Notes: a model not told the origin generated them from the letters alone. A stretch of DNA of 64,000 nucleotides from Bacteroidota bacterium (GCA_023391625.1 JAEWAN010000006.1:248001-312000), one strand, 5' to 3'. Shown: positions 35,102 through 44,311, counted from the first letter of the stretch. Numbers and translations are program-made.

Positions 35102-37900
35102 ATGAGTAAAGATGAATTGTTAAATCCGGATGATGAATCCAAAAAGGAGAAAGCTGAGTTTGAAGAAGGAATGGAGTCTGCCGAGGAAATACATTCCAAC
35201 TACAAAGTTCCGGAAAAAGACGACAATATAACTCACCACTTATCAGGCATGTATCAGAACTGGTTTCTGGACTATGCTTCATACGTTATCCTTGAACGTG
35301 CCGTTCCTGATATTTACGATGGGTTAAAACCGGTACAAAGACGTATTCTCCACTCCATGAAGGAAAAAGAAGACGGACGTTACAACAAGGTGGCCAATCT
35401 GGTAGGTCATACCATGCAATACCACCCGCATGGAGATGCTTCCATCGGAGATGCTTTAGTGCAACTGGGGCAAAAAGACCTGTTGATTGACACACAAGGA
35501 AACTGGGGAAACGTACTTACCGGCGACGGTGCTGCAGCACCCCGTTACATTGAAGCCAGACTGACCAAATTTGCTCTCGAAACTGTTTTTAATCCTAAAA
35601 CAACGGAATGGAAACTTTCCTATGACGGGCGTAATAAAGAACCTATTACACTGCCTATCAAGTTTCCTCTCCTACTGGCACAGGGAGTAGAAGGTATTGC
35701 CGTAGGGTTGAACTCCAAAATACTTCCTCATAATTTCAATGAAATAATAGACGCATGTATTGCATATCTGCAAGACGAAGAGTTTGAATTATACCCGGAC
35801 TTCCAGACCGGAGGATCCATTGACGTAAGCAAATACAACGACGGAGAAAGAGGAGGTTCTGTAAAGATACGGGCAAAAATAAGCAAGCTGGATAATAAAA
35901 CCCTTGTCATAAGTGAAATACCTTATGGCACAAACACCAGCAAACTGATTGAGTCCATTATCCGTGCCAATGAAAAAGGAAAAATTAAAATCCGAAAAGT
36001 AGATGACAACACCGCAGCAGAAGTGGAAATTCTGGTTCACCTGACTCCGGGGTCGTCTTCCGATAAAACAATCGACGCATTATTTGCATTCACAGATTGT
36101 GAAATCAGCATTTCTCCCAACTGTTGCGTTATACATGACAAGAAGCCACGCTTTTTGGGAGTAAGCGAAATGCTGCGTATCAGCACCGACCACACCAAAG
36201 GGCTGCTGGAACAGGAATTAAGAATACAAAAAGGTGAATTGGAAGAACAATTTTTCTTCATTTCACTGGAAAAAATATTTATTGAAAACCGGATCTATAA
36301 AGATAAAGAATTTGAAGAAAGCGATTCACAAGACCTTGTCATCAAACACATAGACAAACGCCTGGAACCTTTCAAAAAAGATTTTATCCGGGAAGTAACT
36401 CAAGAAGATATTTTAAAACTGCTTGAAATCCGAATGAAGCGAATCACAAAATTCGATTCGGACAAAGCGAATGACACACTGACTGCAATACAGGAAAAAA
36501 TCGCGGAAATAAATCATAACCTGGCACACCTCGTTGAATATACTATTTCCTGGTTTAAAAACCTGAAAACAAAATATGGCAAAAACTTCCCGCGCAGAAC
36601 TGAGATACGCAACTTTGAATCGATAGAAGCGACCAAAGTAGTGGAAGCAACTGAAAAGCTGTATGTAAACTTCGAAGAAGGTTTTATCGGCACCGGACTG
36701 AAAAAAGACGAATTTGTATGTAACTGTTCAGACATTGACGATATCATTGTTTTCTTCAAAGACGGAAAATTTAAAGTAGTAAAAGTTTCGGACAAAGTCT
36801 TTGTAGGTAAAAACATACTGTATGTAGATGTTTTCAAAAAGAACGATAAACGCACCATCTACAATGTGGTTTACAGGGATGGTAAAACCGGGCCTTACTA
36901 CATCAAACGTTTTGCAGTAACCGGAGTAACCCGCGATAAGGAATATGACATCAGCCAGGGTAAGGCGGGAACCAAGATCATGTACTTCAGTGCCAATCCG
37001 AACGGAGAAGCAGAAGTTATACGCATTGTACTGAAACCTAAACCCCGCCTGATTAAACTAAATCTGGAAAAAGATTTCAGTGATATAGCCATCAAAGGAC
37101 GGCAGTCTATGGGAAATATACTGACTAAAAATGATGTGCAAAAAATATCCCTGAAACAAAAAGGAGGCTCCACATTGGGAGGACGAAAAGTATGGTTTGA
37201 CCCTGACGTGCTGCGCCTGAACTATGACGGACGTGGAGATTATCTCGGAGAGTTCCAAAGCGACGATTGCATATTAGTGATCAATATGAACGGAACTTAT
37301 CATACAACCAGTTTCGACCTTTCCAATCATTTTGAAAAAGACATACTGACGATAGAAAAATTCGATCCACATAAAGTATGGTCTGTCGCGCTATATGATG
37401 CCGACCAGAAATATTATTACCTGAAACGCTTCCAGCTGGAAGCCAGCCAGAAACCGACCAGTTTCATCGGAGAAAATCCTCGTTCAAGTATAGCCTCTAT
37501 TTCCGATGCTGATTTTCCTCGTTTCGAAGTGGTTTTCGGAGGGAACGACCAACACAGGGGCAGTATGGAAATAGATGCCGAATCGTTCATCGGAGTAAAA
37601 AGCTATAAAGCAAAAGGTAAAAGGCTGACGACATTTGAAGTCAAGACCATTAAAGAACTGGAGCCTTTACGCTTTGCAGAAAAGCAGGAACCCGAAATGC
37701 CTGAGGATAGCGATGAAAATCCGGAAGGACCGATGGAAAATCCGATTAATGAAACGAACACAATAAAGTCTCAAAACACGGAAAGCGAAACAGAACCGAC
37801 AGAAAAATCGAAGCAGGGAAACGAGACCCAATCCAGCGATGAAAACGATGAAAATGATAAACCGAAATTAGATGAAGGAGGTCAAATGACTTTATTCTAA
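35102..37900 (+). CDS. parC: DNA topoisomerase IV subunit A
   Basis: DNA-cleaving subunit of a type IIA topoisomerase that decatenates daughter chromosomes. I use the ATG at 35102 (932 aa); a TTG at 35051 would add 17 unconvincing residues. The winged-helix core shows RAVPDIYDGLKPVQRRILHSM, then HPHGDASIGDAL and GAAAPRYIEARL with the catalytic Tyr (about 149). The beta-pinwheel C-terminal domain (about 530-820) lacks a clear GyrA box, which favours topoisomerase IV over gyrase. The last 60 or so residues are acidic, low-complexity and surely disordered, ending in QMTLF, which looks like a sliding-clamp-binding pentapeptide. The partner ParE is not in the window. Confidence 0.92.
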   Translation: MSKDELLNPDDESKKEKAEFEEGMESAEEIHSNYKVPEKDDNITHHLSGMYQNWFLDYASYVILERAVPDIYDGLKPVQRRILHSMKEKEDGRYNKVANLVGHTMQYHPHGDASIGDALVQLGQKDLLIDTQGNWGNVLTGDGAAAPRYIEARLTKFALETVFNPKTTEWKLSYDGRNKEPITLPIKFPLLLAQGVEGIAVGLNSKILPHNFNEIIDACIAYLQDEEFELYPDFQTGGSIDVSKYNDGERGGSVKIRAKISKLDNKTLVISEIPYGTNTSKLIESIIRANEKGKIKIRKVDDNTAAEVEILVHLTPGSSSDKTIDALFAFTDCEISISPNCCVIHDKKPRFLGVSEMLRISTDHTKGLLEQELRIQKGELEEQFFFISLEKIFIENRIYKDKEFEESDSQDLVIKHIDKRLEPFKKDFIREVTQEDILKLLEIRMKRITKFDSDKANDTLTAIQEKIAEINHNLAHLVEYTISWFKNLKTKYGKNFPRRTEIRNFESIEATKVVEATEKLYVNFEEGFIGTGLKKDEFVCNCSDIDDIIVFFKDGKFKVVKVSDKVFVGKNILYVDVFKKNDKRTIYNVVYRDGKTGPYYIKRFAVTGVTRDKEYDISQGKAGTKIMYFSANPNGEAEVIRIVLKPKPRLIKLNLEKDFSDIAIKGRQSMGNILTKNDVQKISLKQKGGSTLGGRKVWFDPDVLRLNYDGRGDYLGEFQSDDCILVINMNGTYHTTSFDLSNHFEKDILTIEKFDPHKVWSVALYDADQKYYYLKRFQLEASQKPTSFIGENPRSSIASISDADFPRFEVVFGGNDQHRGSMEIDAESFIGVKSYKAKGKRLTTFEVKTIKELEPLRFAEKQEPEMPEDSDENPEGPMENPINETNTIKSQNTESETEPTEKSKQGNETQSSDENDENDKPKLDEGGQMTLF

Positions 37901-37918
37901 TAAAGGGGAAACGTTATA

Positions 37919-37959
37919 AAACAAACGGAAGTGAATATTAAATTCACTTCCGTTTGTTT
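37919..37959 (+). terminator. Strong terminator after parC
   Basis: Perfect 18-bp stem (37919-37936 with 37942-37959) and 5-base loop followed by TTTTACC. It separates parC from the convergent ThiF-like gene. Confidence 0.88.
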
Positions 37960-38082
37960 TTACCTGCTTTCTATCACATCATTGTACAACGTTATATTGA
38001 AACCCAACTATCAATAAATTCCATTTTTTCAATAACCACATAAAAACAATAGTAAATCAACTCTTCACTACTAAACAATCAT

Positions 38083-38814
38083 TCACTCTGAAACGTGTGA
38101 ACACAAACAGTCCTTGTTCTTTTCCACGCCTAAAGAATAAAAATTCATAGATTGAGCATCTACAATAAGAATACGGTCCAGAATTAAAGTTCCGACCCCG
38201 ACTAAATACTTAATTGCTTCGGTAGCTTGAATACTTCCTACAATTCCGGCAACAGCACCTAATATTCCTGCCTGTGCGGAAGTAGGCATCGTTCCCTCTT
38301 CCGGCATATCTCCAAACACGCATCGATAGCAACTATGCCCCGGTAAAAAAGTCATCACTTCCCCTTTCAAAGCCAGTACTGCGCCATGTGAATAAGCTTT
38401 ATGTAAACTCACACAGACATCATTAACCAGAAACTTCGTTTCATAGTTATCAGTACAACTCACTATAAAATCATACTGTTCTATGATTCCTTTCGCATTT
38501 TCAGCAGATAGCTTCACCTGCAATGCCTCTATTTTCACCTCCGGATTAAGAGCCTCCAGTTTTTCCTTAGCAGATATCACTTTAAAACGTCCGGTATCCT
38601 GTGTAAAATGCAATATCTGACGCTGAAGATTAGTTTCGTCCACCACGTCATAATCAACAATAGCAATCTCTCCCACACCTGCCGCAACAAGGTAGTACAA
38701 CACAGGAGCACCCAAGCCTCCGGCACCAACTACCAGCACCCTGGATTTTTTTAATTTTTCCTGGCCTTCCACGCCAAAACCATCTATCAATATGTTACGA
38801 TTATATCTATCCAT
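38083..38814 (-). CDS. HesA/MoeB/ThiF family adenylyltransferase
   Basis: E1-like enzyme that adenylates the C-terminal Gly of a small sulfur-carrier protein (ThiS or MoaD type). I use the ATG at 38814 (243 aa, MDRYNRNILIDGFG); the upstream TTG lies inside the promoter box. Visible are the nucleotide-binding VVGAGGLGAPVLYYLVAAG (about 29-47), DYDVVDETNLQRQ, and the zinc Cys pairs CYRC and CLC near the C-terminus. It also has the SCTDNYETK stretch. No ThiS, MoaD or rhodanese partner is nearby, so thiamine, molybdopterin or another sulfur pathway cannot be told apart. It is a single gene with its own promoter. Confidence 0.88.
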   Translation of the reverse strand: MDRYNRNILIDGFGVEGQEKLKKSRVLVVGAGGLGAPVLYYLVAAGVGEIAIVDYDVVDETNLQRQILHFTQDTGRFKVISAKEKLEALNPEVKIEALQVKLSAENAKGIIEQYDFIVSCTDNYETKFLVNDVCVSLHKAYSHGAVLALKGEVMTFLPGHSCYRCVFGDMPEEGTMPTSAQAGILGAVAGIVGSIQATEAIKYLVGVGTLILDRILIVDAQSMNFYSLGVEKNKDCLCSHVSE

Positions 38815-38820
38815 ACCCTG

Positions 38821-38828
38821 CAAATATA
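38821..38828 (-). promoter_or_regulatory. -7 box of the ThiF-like gene, almost at the start codon
   Basis: TATATTTG on the minus strand ends 6 bases before the ATG at 38814. Transcription would begin within a few bases of the ATG, so the message should be leaderless or nearly so. Confidence 0.7.
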
Positions 38829-38933
38829 GGGAAAAAGGAGATTTTTTTCATAAAATTTTATTTATCAAAAACCTTTTTCTTAAATAAAGTCACATTTGAA
38901 CGTTTTTTCTACCTAAAAATAAACGCATCAAAC

Positions 38934-38941
38934 TATATTTG
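38934..38941 (+). promoter_or_regulatory. -7 box of the GH16 glucanase gene
   Basis: TATATTTG fits TAnnTTTG and gives a leader of about 50 bases before the ATG at 38997. No regulator-binding repeat is evident. Confidence 0.65.
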
Positions 38942-38996
38942 TAGAACAATAATAAACTATTTTCTTTTTCAAGAAGATTTAATTTAATAAACAACT

Positions 38997-41678
38997 ATGA
39001 CAAAAAGCTATTTATTAAAACTTACATTCCTTTGTTTATGTGCCATAGTCACATTTACAACCTTCACATTGCGCGCAAATGACTCTGAACAACCTACGCA
39101 GTATGACGGGTGGGAACTGATCTGGAGCGACGAATTTAACATCGATGGAAAGCCTAACACAAACATCTGGGATGCTGAAACCGGATTTCAACGAAACGAA
39201 GAAGCCCAATGGTACAACGGATTTAAAAATACTACATGCGAAGACGGTAAATTAAAAATCGAAGGCCGTATAGAAAGAGTAAAAAACCCTAATTACGTAG
39301 CAGGAAGCAGCGACTGGAAAAAGAACCGGGAATACGCAGAATACACATCTTCCAGTATTACTACCGGAAGTAGTAAGAGCTGGTTATACGGACGCGTAGA
39401 AGTAAGCGCTAAAATACCTACGGCAACAGGTTCCTGGCCAGCTATATGGCTTTTAGGAATCAACAAAGAATGGCCGTCAAACGGAGAAATAGATATCATG
39501 GAATTTTATCTGGTAGGAGGTGCTCCCAACATTATGGCAAACGCAGCATGGGGAACCAACGATCGCTGGGTAGCTAAATGGGACGGTTCACAGCATAAAT
39601 ACTCTGAAATTTCTGCCGGCAACCCAAACTGGGACAACGAATTCCACCTCTGGAGAATGGACTGGGACAGGGACTTTATCAGAATATACCTTGACGGACG
39701 TCTGCTAAACGAAATAGATTTGAGCCAAACCATCAACCCGGATGGTTTCAACCCATTCCACCAGCCTCAATATTTATTACTAAACCTGGCATTAGGAGGA
39801 AACGGGGGTACTCCGGACAGAAGTAAGTTCCCTCTTATATACGAGGTGGACTATGCCAGAATTTATCAAAAAATAATCAGCTATGAGCGTCCTACCCAAA
39901 CTCCTGTAAACGGAAGCAAATACTTCATCAAACATATCAGCAATTACTTCCTGGGTGAAGAAAAGGAAGACGAAACCAACATTACTACTTTAACCGAACC
40001 TACAGGTAAAGCAGACCAGCAGTTCAAATTCATCAGTGTTGAAGGCGAAAAAGATAAATTCTACCTGCAACAGGTATCATCCGGACTATATTTGTATGGT
40101 AACGGAAGCTTCCTGGATTTTACCGAAGATCCCAACAGTATCCGGGATAAAGGAAGTGCTATGTTCTCCGTTATCACCCCGATAGAAGATGAAAAATACA
40201 TTGTCTTAAAAGTCAATGATAAATACATCGGTACGGATATTGAATATGAAGCCGGCTCACGTATTGTCCGGAACATTAGCAAAGAGAAACAACGCTCTGC
40301 ATTTTGGGAACTCTTACAAGTAACTTCTGAAGTCGGTAAAATAGCTTTAATGGACGAAATCGATGCTGCAAAAGTTTTCTTAAATACTGCAGTTCGAGGC
40401 GATGAACCGGGACAATATCCGTCTGATAAGGTGGATGCTCTTATGACAAAACTAATTGAGGCAGAAACAATGAACAATCAGGATAATGCAACTCAAGAGG
40501 AAGTTGATACTAAAACAGCTGAATTGAAAGAAGCTCTGTCTGCCTGCCAAGAAAGCATAAACATGATATCTTCTGATCCGGAAGTTATTTATAACATTAT
40601 TCACAAAAGCGGATACTACCTTGGGGTAAAAGGAGAAAATGCTGGAATTGCCAAAGCTGCCGGAAACAATGAACAACAATTCAAATTTATTCCTGTAAAC
40701 GGAGAAAGCAACACCTACTATATACTGCATGTTGCAAGCAATAAATACCTGAGCAAAAACTCATACAATACAACCTGGAGCGATTCTCCGTCAAGCAAGT
40801 TCCAATTGAATATCGGAAGCGGTAATACTGTAAAAATCAAATACACCGATACAAACAAATACATAGGCACTGACTCTATGGAAGACAATTCTACCGTTTA
40901 TGCCGATAAAGACGGCAACGACGAAAAGCATTTCTGGTCTATAAGAGTAATGGGAGCACTTGACTTTTCTGCCTTAGACATGGCGATCATAAAAGCTGAA
41001 TTATACAAAGGCTTAACCCTGTTTATCGGAGATAAAGAAGGAGAAGTTTCTCAAGCCGAATATAATGCTTTATCGAATAAAATAACCACGGCCAAAAACC
41101 TGGATCGTTCACAAATGAATGAAGCTGACATTACTGCACAGACAGAAATACTGACAGAAGCTATCAATACATTTGTCAACGCACTAAAGAGCGAATTAAG
41201 CGAACTCGTTGATGAAGCGGAAGAACTTAACAACAGTGCCGTTGTCGGTTATCTTGAAGGTCAATATCCGGCTGCAGCAAAAACAGCTTTTGAAAGAAGC
41301 CTTAATATAGCACGGCAAACCTTGAATAGCACCAACTCATATCAACCTGACTTCAATGAAGGCGTTGAAGCATTGAAAGAAGCCATTGAGATATTCAAAG
41401 CGAGTGTAAACAAAGAAGATATGCCGGAACCGGAAGACCCAGATACGAATAATGAAAATATAGAAAACAATAATATAATAATGTACACATCAAACAATAC
41501 ATTGTTTATCGAAGGGCTGGAATCCGGGGAAAACATTTCTATCTACACTACATTAGGAGTATCAATATACAATGGTGACGTTGAGTCTGCTTCCTTCACC
41601 AAAACCTTGCCGGCAGGAGCATACATCGTAAAAATAGCAGGTAATACCAATACAACCCAAGTGGTGATTGTAAAATAA
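38997..41678 (+). CDS. Secreted multidomain GH16 endo-beta-glucanase with T9SS sorting domain
   Basis: 893 aa. Signal peptide (1-27); GH16 domain (about 35-290) with the catalytic signature GEIDIMEF (nucleophile Glu164, acid/base Glu169) in a laminarinase-like context (WPAIWLLG, then HLWRMDWD). A first beta-trefoil-like module spans about 303-442. A helical FIVAR-like segment (about 445-522, GQYPSDKVDALMTKL) leads to a second trefoil-like module (about 528-652). Two more helical segments (about 655-803), an acidic Asn/Pro linker and a C-terminal T9SS type A domain (about 827-893, ending AGAYIVKIAG...VVIVK) complete it. It should be exported through the type IX system to the cell surface and act on beta-1,3- or mixed-linkage glucans. 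No SusC/SusD pair is adjacent. Confidence 0.9.
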   Translation: MTKSYLLKLTFLCLCAIVTFTTFTLRANDSEQPTQYDGWELIWSDEFNIDGKPNTNIWDAETGFQRNEEAQWYNGFKNTTCEDGKLKIEGRIERVKNPNYVAGSSDWKKNREYAEYTSSSITTGSSKSWLYGRVEVSAKIPTATGSWPAIWLLGINKEWPSNGEIDIMEFYLVGGAPNIMANAAWGTNDRWVAKWDGSQHKYSEISAGNPNWDNEFHLWRMDWDRDFIRIYLDGRLLNEIDLSQTINPDGFNPFHQPQYLLLNLALGGNGGTPDRSKFPLIYEVDYARIYQKIISYERPTQTPVNGSKYFIKHISNYFLGEEKEDETNITTLTEPTGKADQQFKFISVEGEKDKFYLQQVSSGLYLYGNGSFLDFTEDPNSIRDKGSAMFSVITPIEDEKYIVLKVNDKYIGTDIEYEAGSRIVRNISKEKQRSAFWELLQVTSEVGKIALMDEIDAAKVFLNTAVRGDEPGQYPSDKVDALMTKLIEAETMNNQDNATQEEVDTKTAELKEALSACQESINMISSDPEVIYNIIHKSGYYLGVKGENAGIAKAAGNNEQQFKFIPVNGESNTYYILHVASNKYLSKNSYNTTWSDSPSSKFQLNIGSGNTVKIKYTDTNKYIGTDSMEDNSTVYADKDGNDEKHFWSIRVMGALDFSALDMAIIKAELYKGLTLFIGDKEGEVSQAEYNALSNKITTAKNLDRSQMNEADITAQTEILTEAINTFVNALKSELSELVDEAEELNNSAVVGYLEGQYPAAAKTAFERSLNIARQTLNSTNSYQPDFNEGVEALKEAIEIFKASVNKEDMPEPEDPDTNNENIENNNIIMYTSNNTLFIEGLESGENISIYTTLGVSIYNGDVESASFTKTLPAGAYIVKIAGNTNTTQVVIVK

Positions 41679-41697
41679 AAGACTTGCCCATAAATAT

Positions 41698-41739
41698 AAA
41701 TACGTCGTGCTAATCAGTTGATTACAGCACGACGTATTT
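41698..41739 (+). terminator. Bidirectional-looking terminator between GH16 and Arc genes
   Basis: 14-bp perfect stem (41698-41711 with 41726-41739), core TACGTCGTGC, 14-base loop, followed by TTTTTATAAC on the plus strand. It lies between two convergent genes. Confidence 0.85.
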
Positions 41740-41769
41740 TTTATAACTAAAGATTATCTAAATCAAAAA

Positions 41770-41952
41770 TCACTTTTCAGGATCTTTCTTTTTTTTCGGC
41801 AACCTCCCGCTTTTCTTCAAAGCCTGATCCAAAAGAAACAAAATCTGCCCATTGGTACTACGAAACTCATCTGCAGCCCATTTTTCAATAGCGTCCATTA
41901 CGTCGGCATCAATCCTCAGTACAAAACTTTTATTTTTAGTTTCTTTCGCCAT
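41770..41952 (-). CDS. Arc-like ribbon-helix-helix DNA-binding protein
   Basis: 60 aa. The strand KSFVLRIDADVMDAIEKWA followed by helices resembles the Arc/CopG/MetJ ribbon-helix-helix fold; the C-terminus is a Lys-rich tail (KKSGRLPKKKKDPEK). Such proteins are usually transcription repressors, often of their own operon. It is the last gene of a three-gene set with SPFH and CPBP proteins (59 bases after the CPBP gene), so it may regulate that operon. There is no toxin partner of usual size beside it. Confidence 0.75.
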   Translation of the reverse strand: MAKETKNKSFVLRIDADVMDAIEKWAADEFRSTNGQILFLLDQALKKSGRLPKKKKDPEK

Positions 41953-42011
41953 AACAATAAATACAGCCCAAAATTAAGCAAAGGGAATCAATCTTACACC
42001 GAAACCAATTC

Positions 42012-42923
42012 TTATTTTTTCAAATCATATTTTACAAAATCCAACACCGGACGGGTGAAAATACGTTCTTTAGTTATATACCTGTCAAACAAGAAAAACA
42101 ACAGGTTAATGACAGCAATAGCAATAAACCCGGAATATCCTGTTAAACCCACCGTAAGATCACTTCCTCCTGTTAGGAAAAGCAAAGGAGAAGCGGCAAA
42201 AGCATTTATGCTTCCATGAAAAACGGCAGCAGAAATCACTGATTTGGATTTAATAACCAAATAGGTCATTACAGGAGATAACAACACGCAAAAGCCAATC
42301 ATCATAAAAACACCTATAACCGGATGAGTTGGATAATTATGTCCCTTTAAAATCAAAGGAAAATGCCAGATCCCCCAAATTACACCGGTAAAAACGGCAA
42401 CTTTCAAACATGACCAATCGGATAAATGACGAAGCATATATCCTCTCCATCCGAGTTCTTCACCCAAAGCAAAAAGAGCATTCACCGTGCATGCAGCTAA
42501 CAAACCGGATAAAATAACCAACAGAATAACCGCCACATTCATAATACCTGTCTGAACTCCTGCAGCCTCAGGAAAAAGCATTGAAGTATAGCTGGACAAC
42601 ATTCCATCCCCTGAAGCAGAAAAAGTAACTTCCGGTAACAACGCACCTACTACTATAGCCAGCACCACCATTACCAATGGTGTCAATACGGCCACGAAAA
42701 ACCAGCGGTTTATACGAAAAGAAATGGATAATGAAGATCGCAACTCCTCTTTATATTTGACTTTTTGAAGCAAAATAGCCACCGCTGCAGGAATTAGCAT
42801 ATAAAACATGCCAAAAAGATTGTATTGCAATGACATTACTTTCCAATCAAACAGATACAGTACACAAGCACATAGCCAACTTACAAGGCAAGTGATTATA
42901 ATAAAAGGCAAAGTTTTTTTCAT
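42012..42923 (-). CDS. CPBP (CAAX/Rce1-type) intramembrane protease family protein
   Basis: 303 aa with about eight membrane spans. The three catalytic motifs of the family are intact: EELGWR (155-160; Glu pair and Arg), IWHFP (His187) and FHGSIN (His236, Asn240). Active members cleave membrane substrates or prenylated proteins; in bacteria several act in bacteriocin maturation or immunity. The gene lies 33 bases after the SPFH gene and before an Arc-like regulator. Substrate unknown. Confidence 0.85.
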   Translation of the reverse strand: MKKTLPFIIITCLVSWLCACVLYLFDWKVMSLQYNLFGMFYMLIPAAVAILLQKVKYKEELRSSLSISFRINRWFFVAVLTPLVMVVLAIVVGALLPEVTFSASGDGMLSSYTSMLFPEAAGVQTGIMNVAVILLVILSGLLAACTVNALFALGEELGWRGYMLRHLSDWSCLKVAVFTGVIWGIWHFPLILKGHNYPTHPVIGVFMMIGFCVLLSPVMTYLVIKSKSVISAAVFHGSINAFAASPLLFLTGGSDLTVGLTGYSGFIAIAVINLLFFLFDRYITKERIFTRPVLDFVKYDLKK

Positions 42924-42956
42924 CCGTTTTTGTTTTAGTTTAAGTTATAATTTTTA

Positions 42957-43922
42957 TCAATGATATAAAGTTCCGGAATTCACTACCGGCTGAACAGATT
43001 CTTCACTACACAACACAACCATCAGGTTAGTGACCATAGCCGCTTTTTTATCATCATCCAGTTCAATTATTTCTTCACCGGACAATTTATCCAAAGCCAT
43101 TTTAACCATTCCTACAGCTCCATCCACTATTTTTTCCCGGGCTGCAATAATGGCAGCAGCCTGTTGGCGACGAAGCATAACGGCTGCAATTTCCGGAGCA
43201 TAAGCCAGGTAATTGATTCTGGCTTCCAGAACTTCGATTCCGGCAATGGATAAACGTTCATTCAACTGCCTTTCCAAAATGTCATTTATTTCTTCTCCTC
43301 CTGAACGCAATGTCAGTTTTTCCTTCGGATCCTCTCCTTGATCATACGCATACATACCGGCAACATTACGGAGAGCTGCATCACTCTGAACTTTCACAAA
43401 GTTCTCATACGCTTTCATTTTTTCATTCACATTATCAATCTGTTTAGAGTGAATACTAACTGACTTCGATGCATTATCAATATCAAAAGAAGCCTTATAA
43501 GTATCCTTTACACGCCATACAAGAACCTGCCCAATCATAATAGGATTCCCGGTCTTATCATTTACCTTAATGGGTTCGGCATCCAGGTTCCTTGCCCGCA
43601 AGGTAAGCTTTTTCTTCACATAAAAAGGATTCACCCAGAAATAACCGTTGTCTTTCAGCGTACCTACATATTTTCCAAAGAAAATCATAACACGGGCTTC
43701 ATTAGGTTCTGTCATCATAAAACCATTCCAAAACAAACAATTAATCAAAAACAGGAATGTGTCTACACATAAAATAGCCGTCTGAACGGAATTAGACAAG
43801 ACCTTACTATTCAAAGCCCATACAAAAACAAATACAATCAAGGCCAGAAACAGTATATTAAAAACCAGCATCAATATACCATTCACCTTCATTTTACTGA
43901 AATTTTCTTCTTTTGTTTTCAT
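42957..43922 (-). CDS. SPFH/band 7 domain membrane protein
   Basis: 321 aa with two N-terminal membrane spans (about 12-62), then the SPFH/band 7 domain (about 63-250; NEARVMIFFGKYVGTLKDNGYFWVNP) and a coiled-coil/helical tail with RRQQAAAIIAAREKIVDGAVGMV. Proteins of this group (QmcA/HflK-like) build large oligomeric membrane domains and hold proteases in place. It is first of the SPFH-CPBP-Arc operon and has the best-matching promoter in the window. Pairing with an intramembrane protease fits a scaffold-plus-protease pair, by inference. Confidence 0.88.
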   Translation of the reverse strand: MKTKEENFSKMKVNGILMLVFNILFLALIVFVFVWALNSKVLSNSVQTAILCVDTFLFLINCLFWNGFMMTEPNEARVMIFFGKYVGTLKDNGYFWVNPFYVKKKLTLRARNLDAEPIKVNDKTGNPIMIGQVLVWRVKDTYKASFDIDNASKSVSIHSKQIDNVNEKMKAYENFVKVQSDAALRNVAGMYAYDQGEDPKEKLTLRSGGEEINDILERQLNERLSIAGIEVLEARINYLAYAPEIAAVMLRRQQAAAIIAAREKIVDGAVGMVKMALDKLSGEEIIELDDDKKAAMVTNLMVVLCSEESVQPVVNSGTLYH

Positions 43923-43957
43923 AATATTTAATTTAAAATAATATTATTTTGATATCA

Positions 43958-43988
43958 CAAATATATTTGAAATATTTTAGAAAACAAA
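43958..43988 (-). promoter_or_regulatory. Full -33/-7 promoter of the SPFH-CPBP-Arc operon
   Basis: On the minus strand, TTTG (43985-43988), exactly 19 bases, then TATATTTG (43958-43965). This is a perfect match to the Bacteroidota TTTG-N19-TAnnTTTG layout. It ends 35 bases before the SPFH ATG. Confidence 0.8.
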
Positions 43989-44033
43989 TATTTAGGTCAA
44001 TATTTACGAATAACATAAAAATAACTTCAAAAA

Positions 44034-44063
44034 AATATCCGATAACATTAGTTACCGGATATT
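44034..44063 (-). terminator. Terminator after yidD
   Basis: Stem AATATCCG/CGGATATT with extra inner pairing (AAC/GTT), followed on the minus strand by a run of seven Ts. It closes the rnpA-yidD transcript. Confidence 0.78.
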
Positions 44064-44089
44064 AAATATTAATCTGCCTGTAGCAAAAA

Positions 44090-44311
44090 TCAAGGTACTG
44101 GGTCGTAACCGCTGCCTCCCCACGGGTGACAACGCAAAATACGCTTTAAAGCCAGCCAGCTTCCTTTAAAAGGCCCATGCTTTTTTACAGCATCAATGGC
44201 ATATTGGGAACAGGTAGGAGTATACCTGCATCGAGGAGGTATAAAAGGAGAGATACAGATCCGATAAATATATACCGGTAACAAAACAATGTATTCAAGT
44301 ATTTTTTTCAT
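44090..44311 (-). CDS. yidD: Membrane protein insertion efficiency factor YidD
   Basis: 73-aa protein that helps YidC insert membrane proteins. It shows the full signature [19 protein letters not shown], then [19 protein letters not shown] ending in DPVP. The N-terminus has an amphipathic membrane-associated helix. It overlaps rnpA by 4 bases (ATGA), the usual arrangement. The classical partner genes rpmH and yidC are not beside it, as is normal in this phylum. Confidence 0.95.
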   Translation of the reverse strand: MKKILEYIVLLPVYIYRICISPFIPPRCRYTPTCSQYAIDAVKKHGPFKGSWLALKRILRCHPWGGSGYDPVP

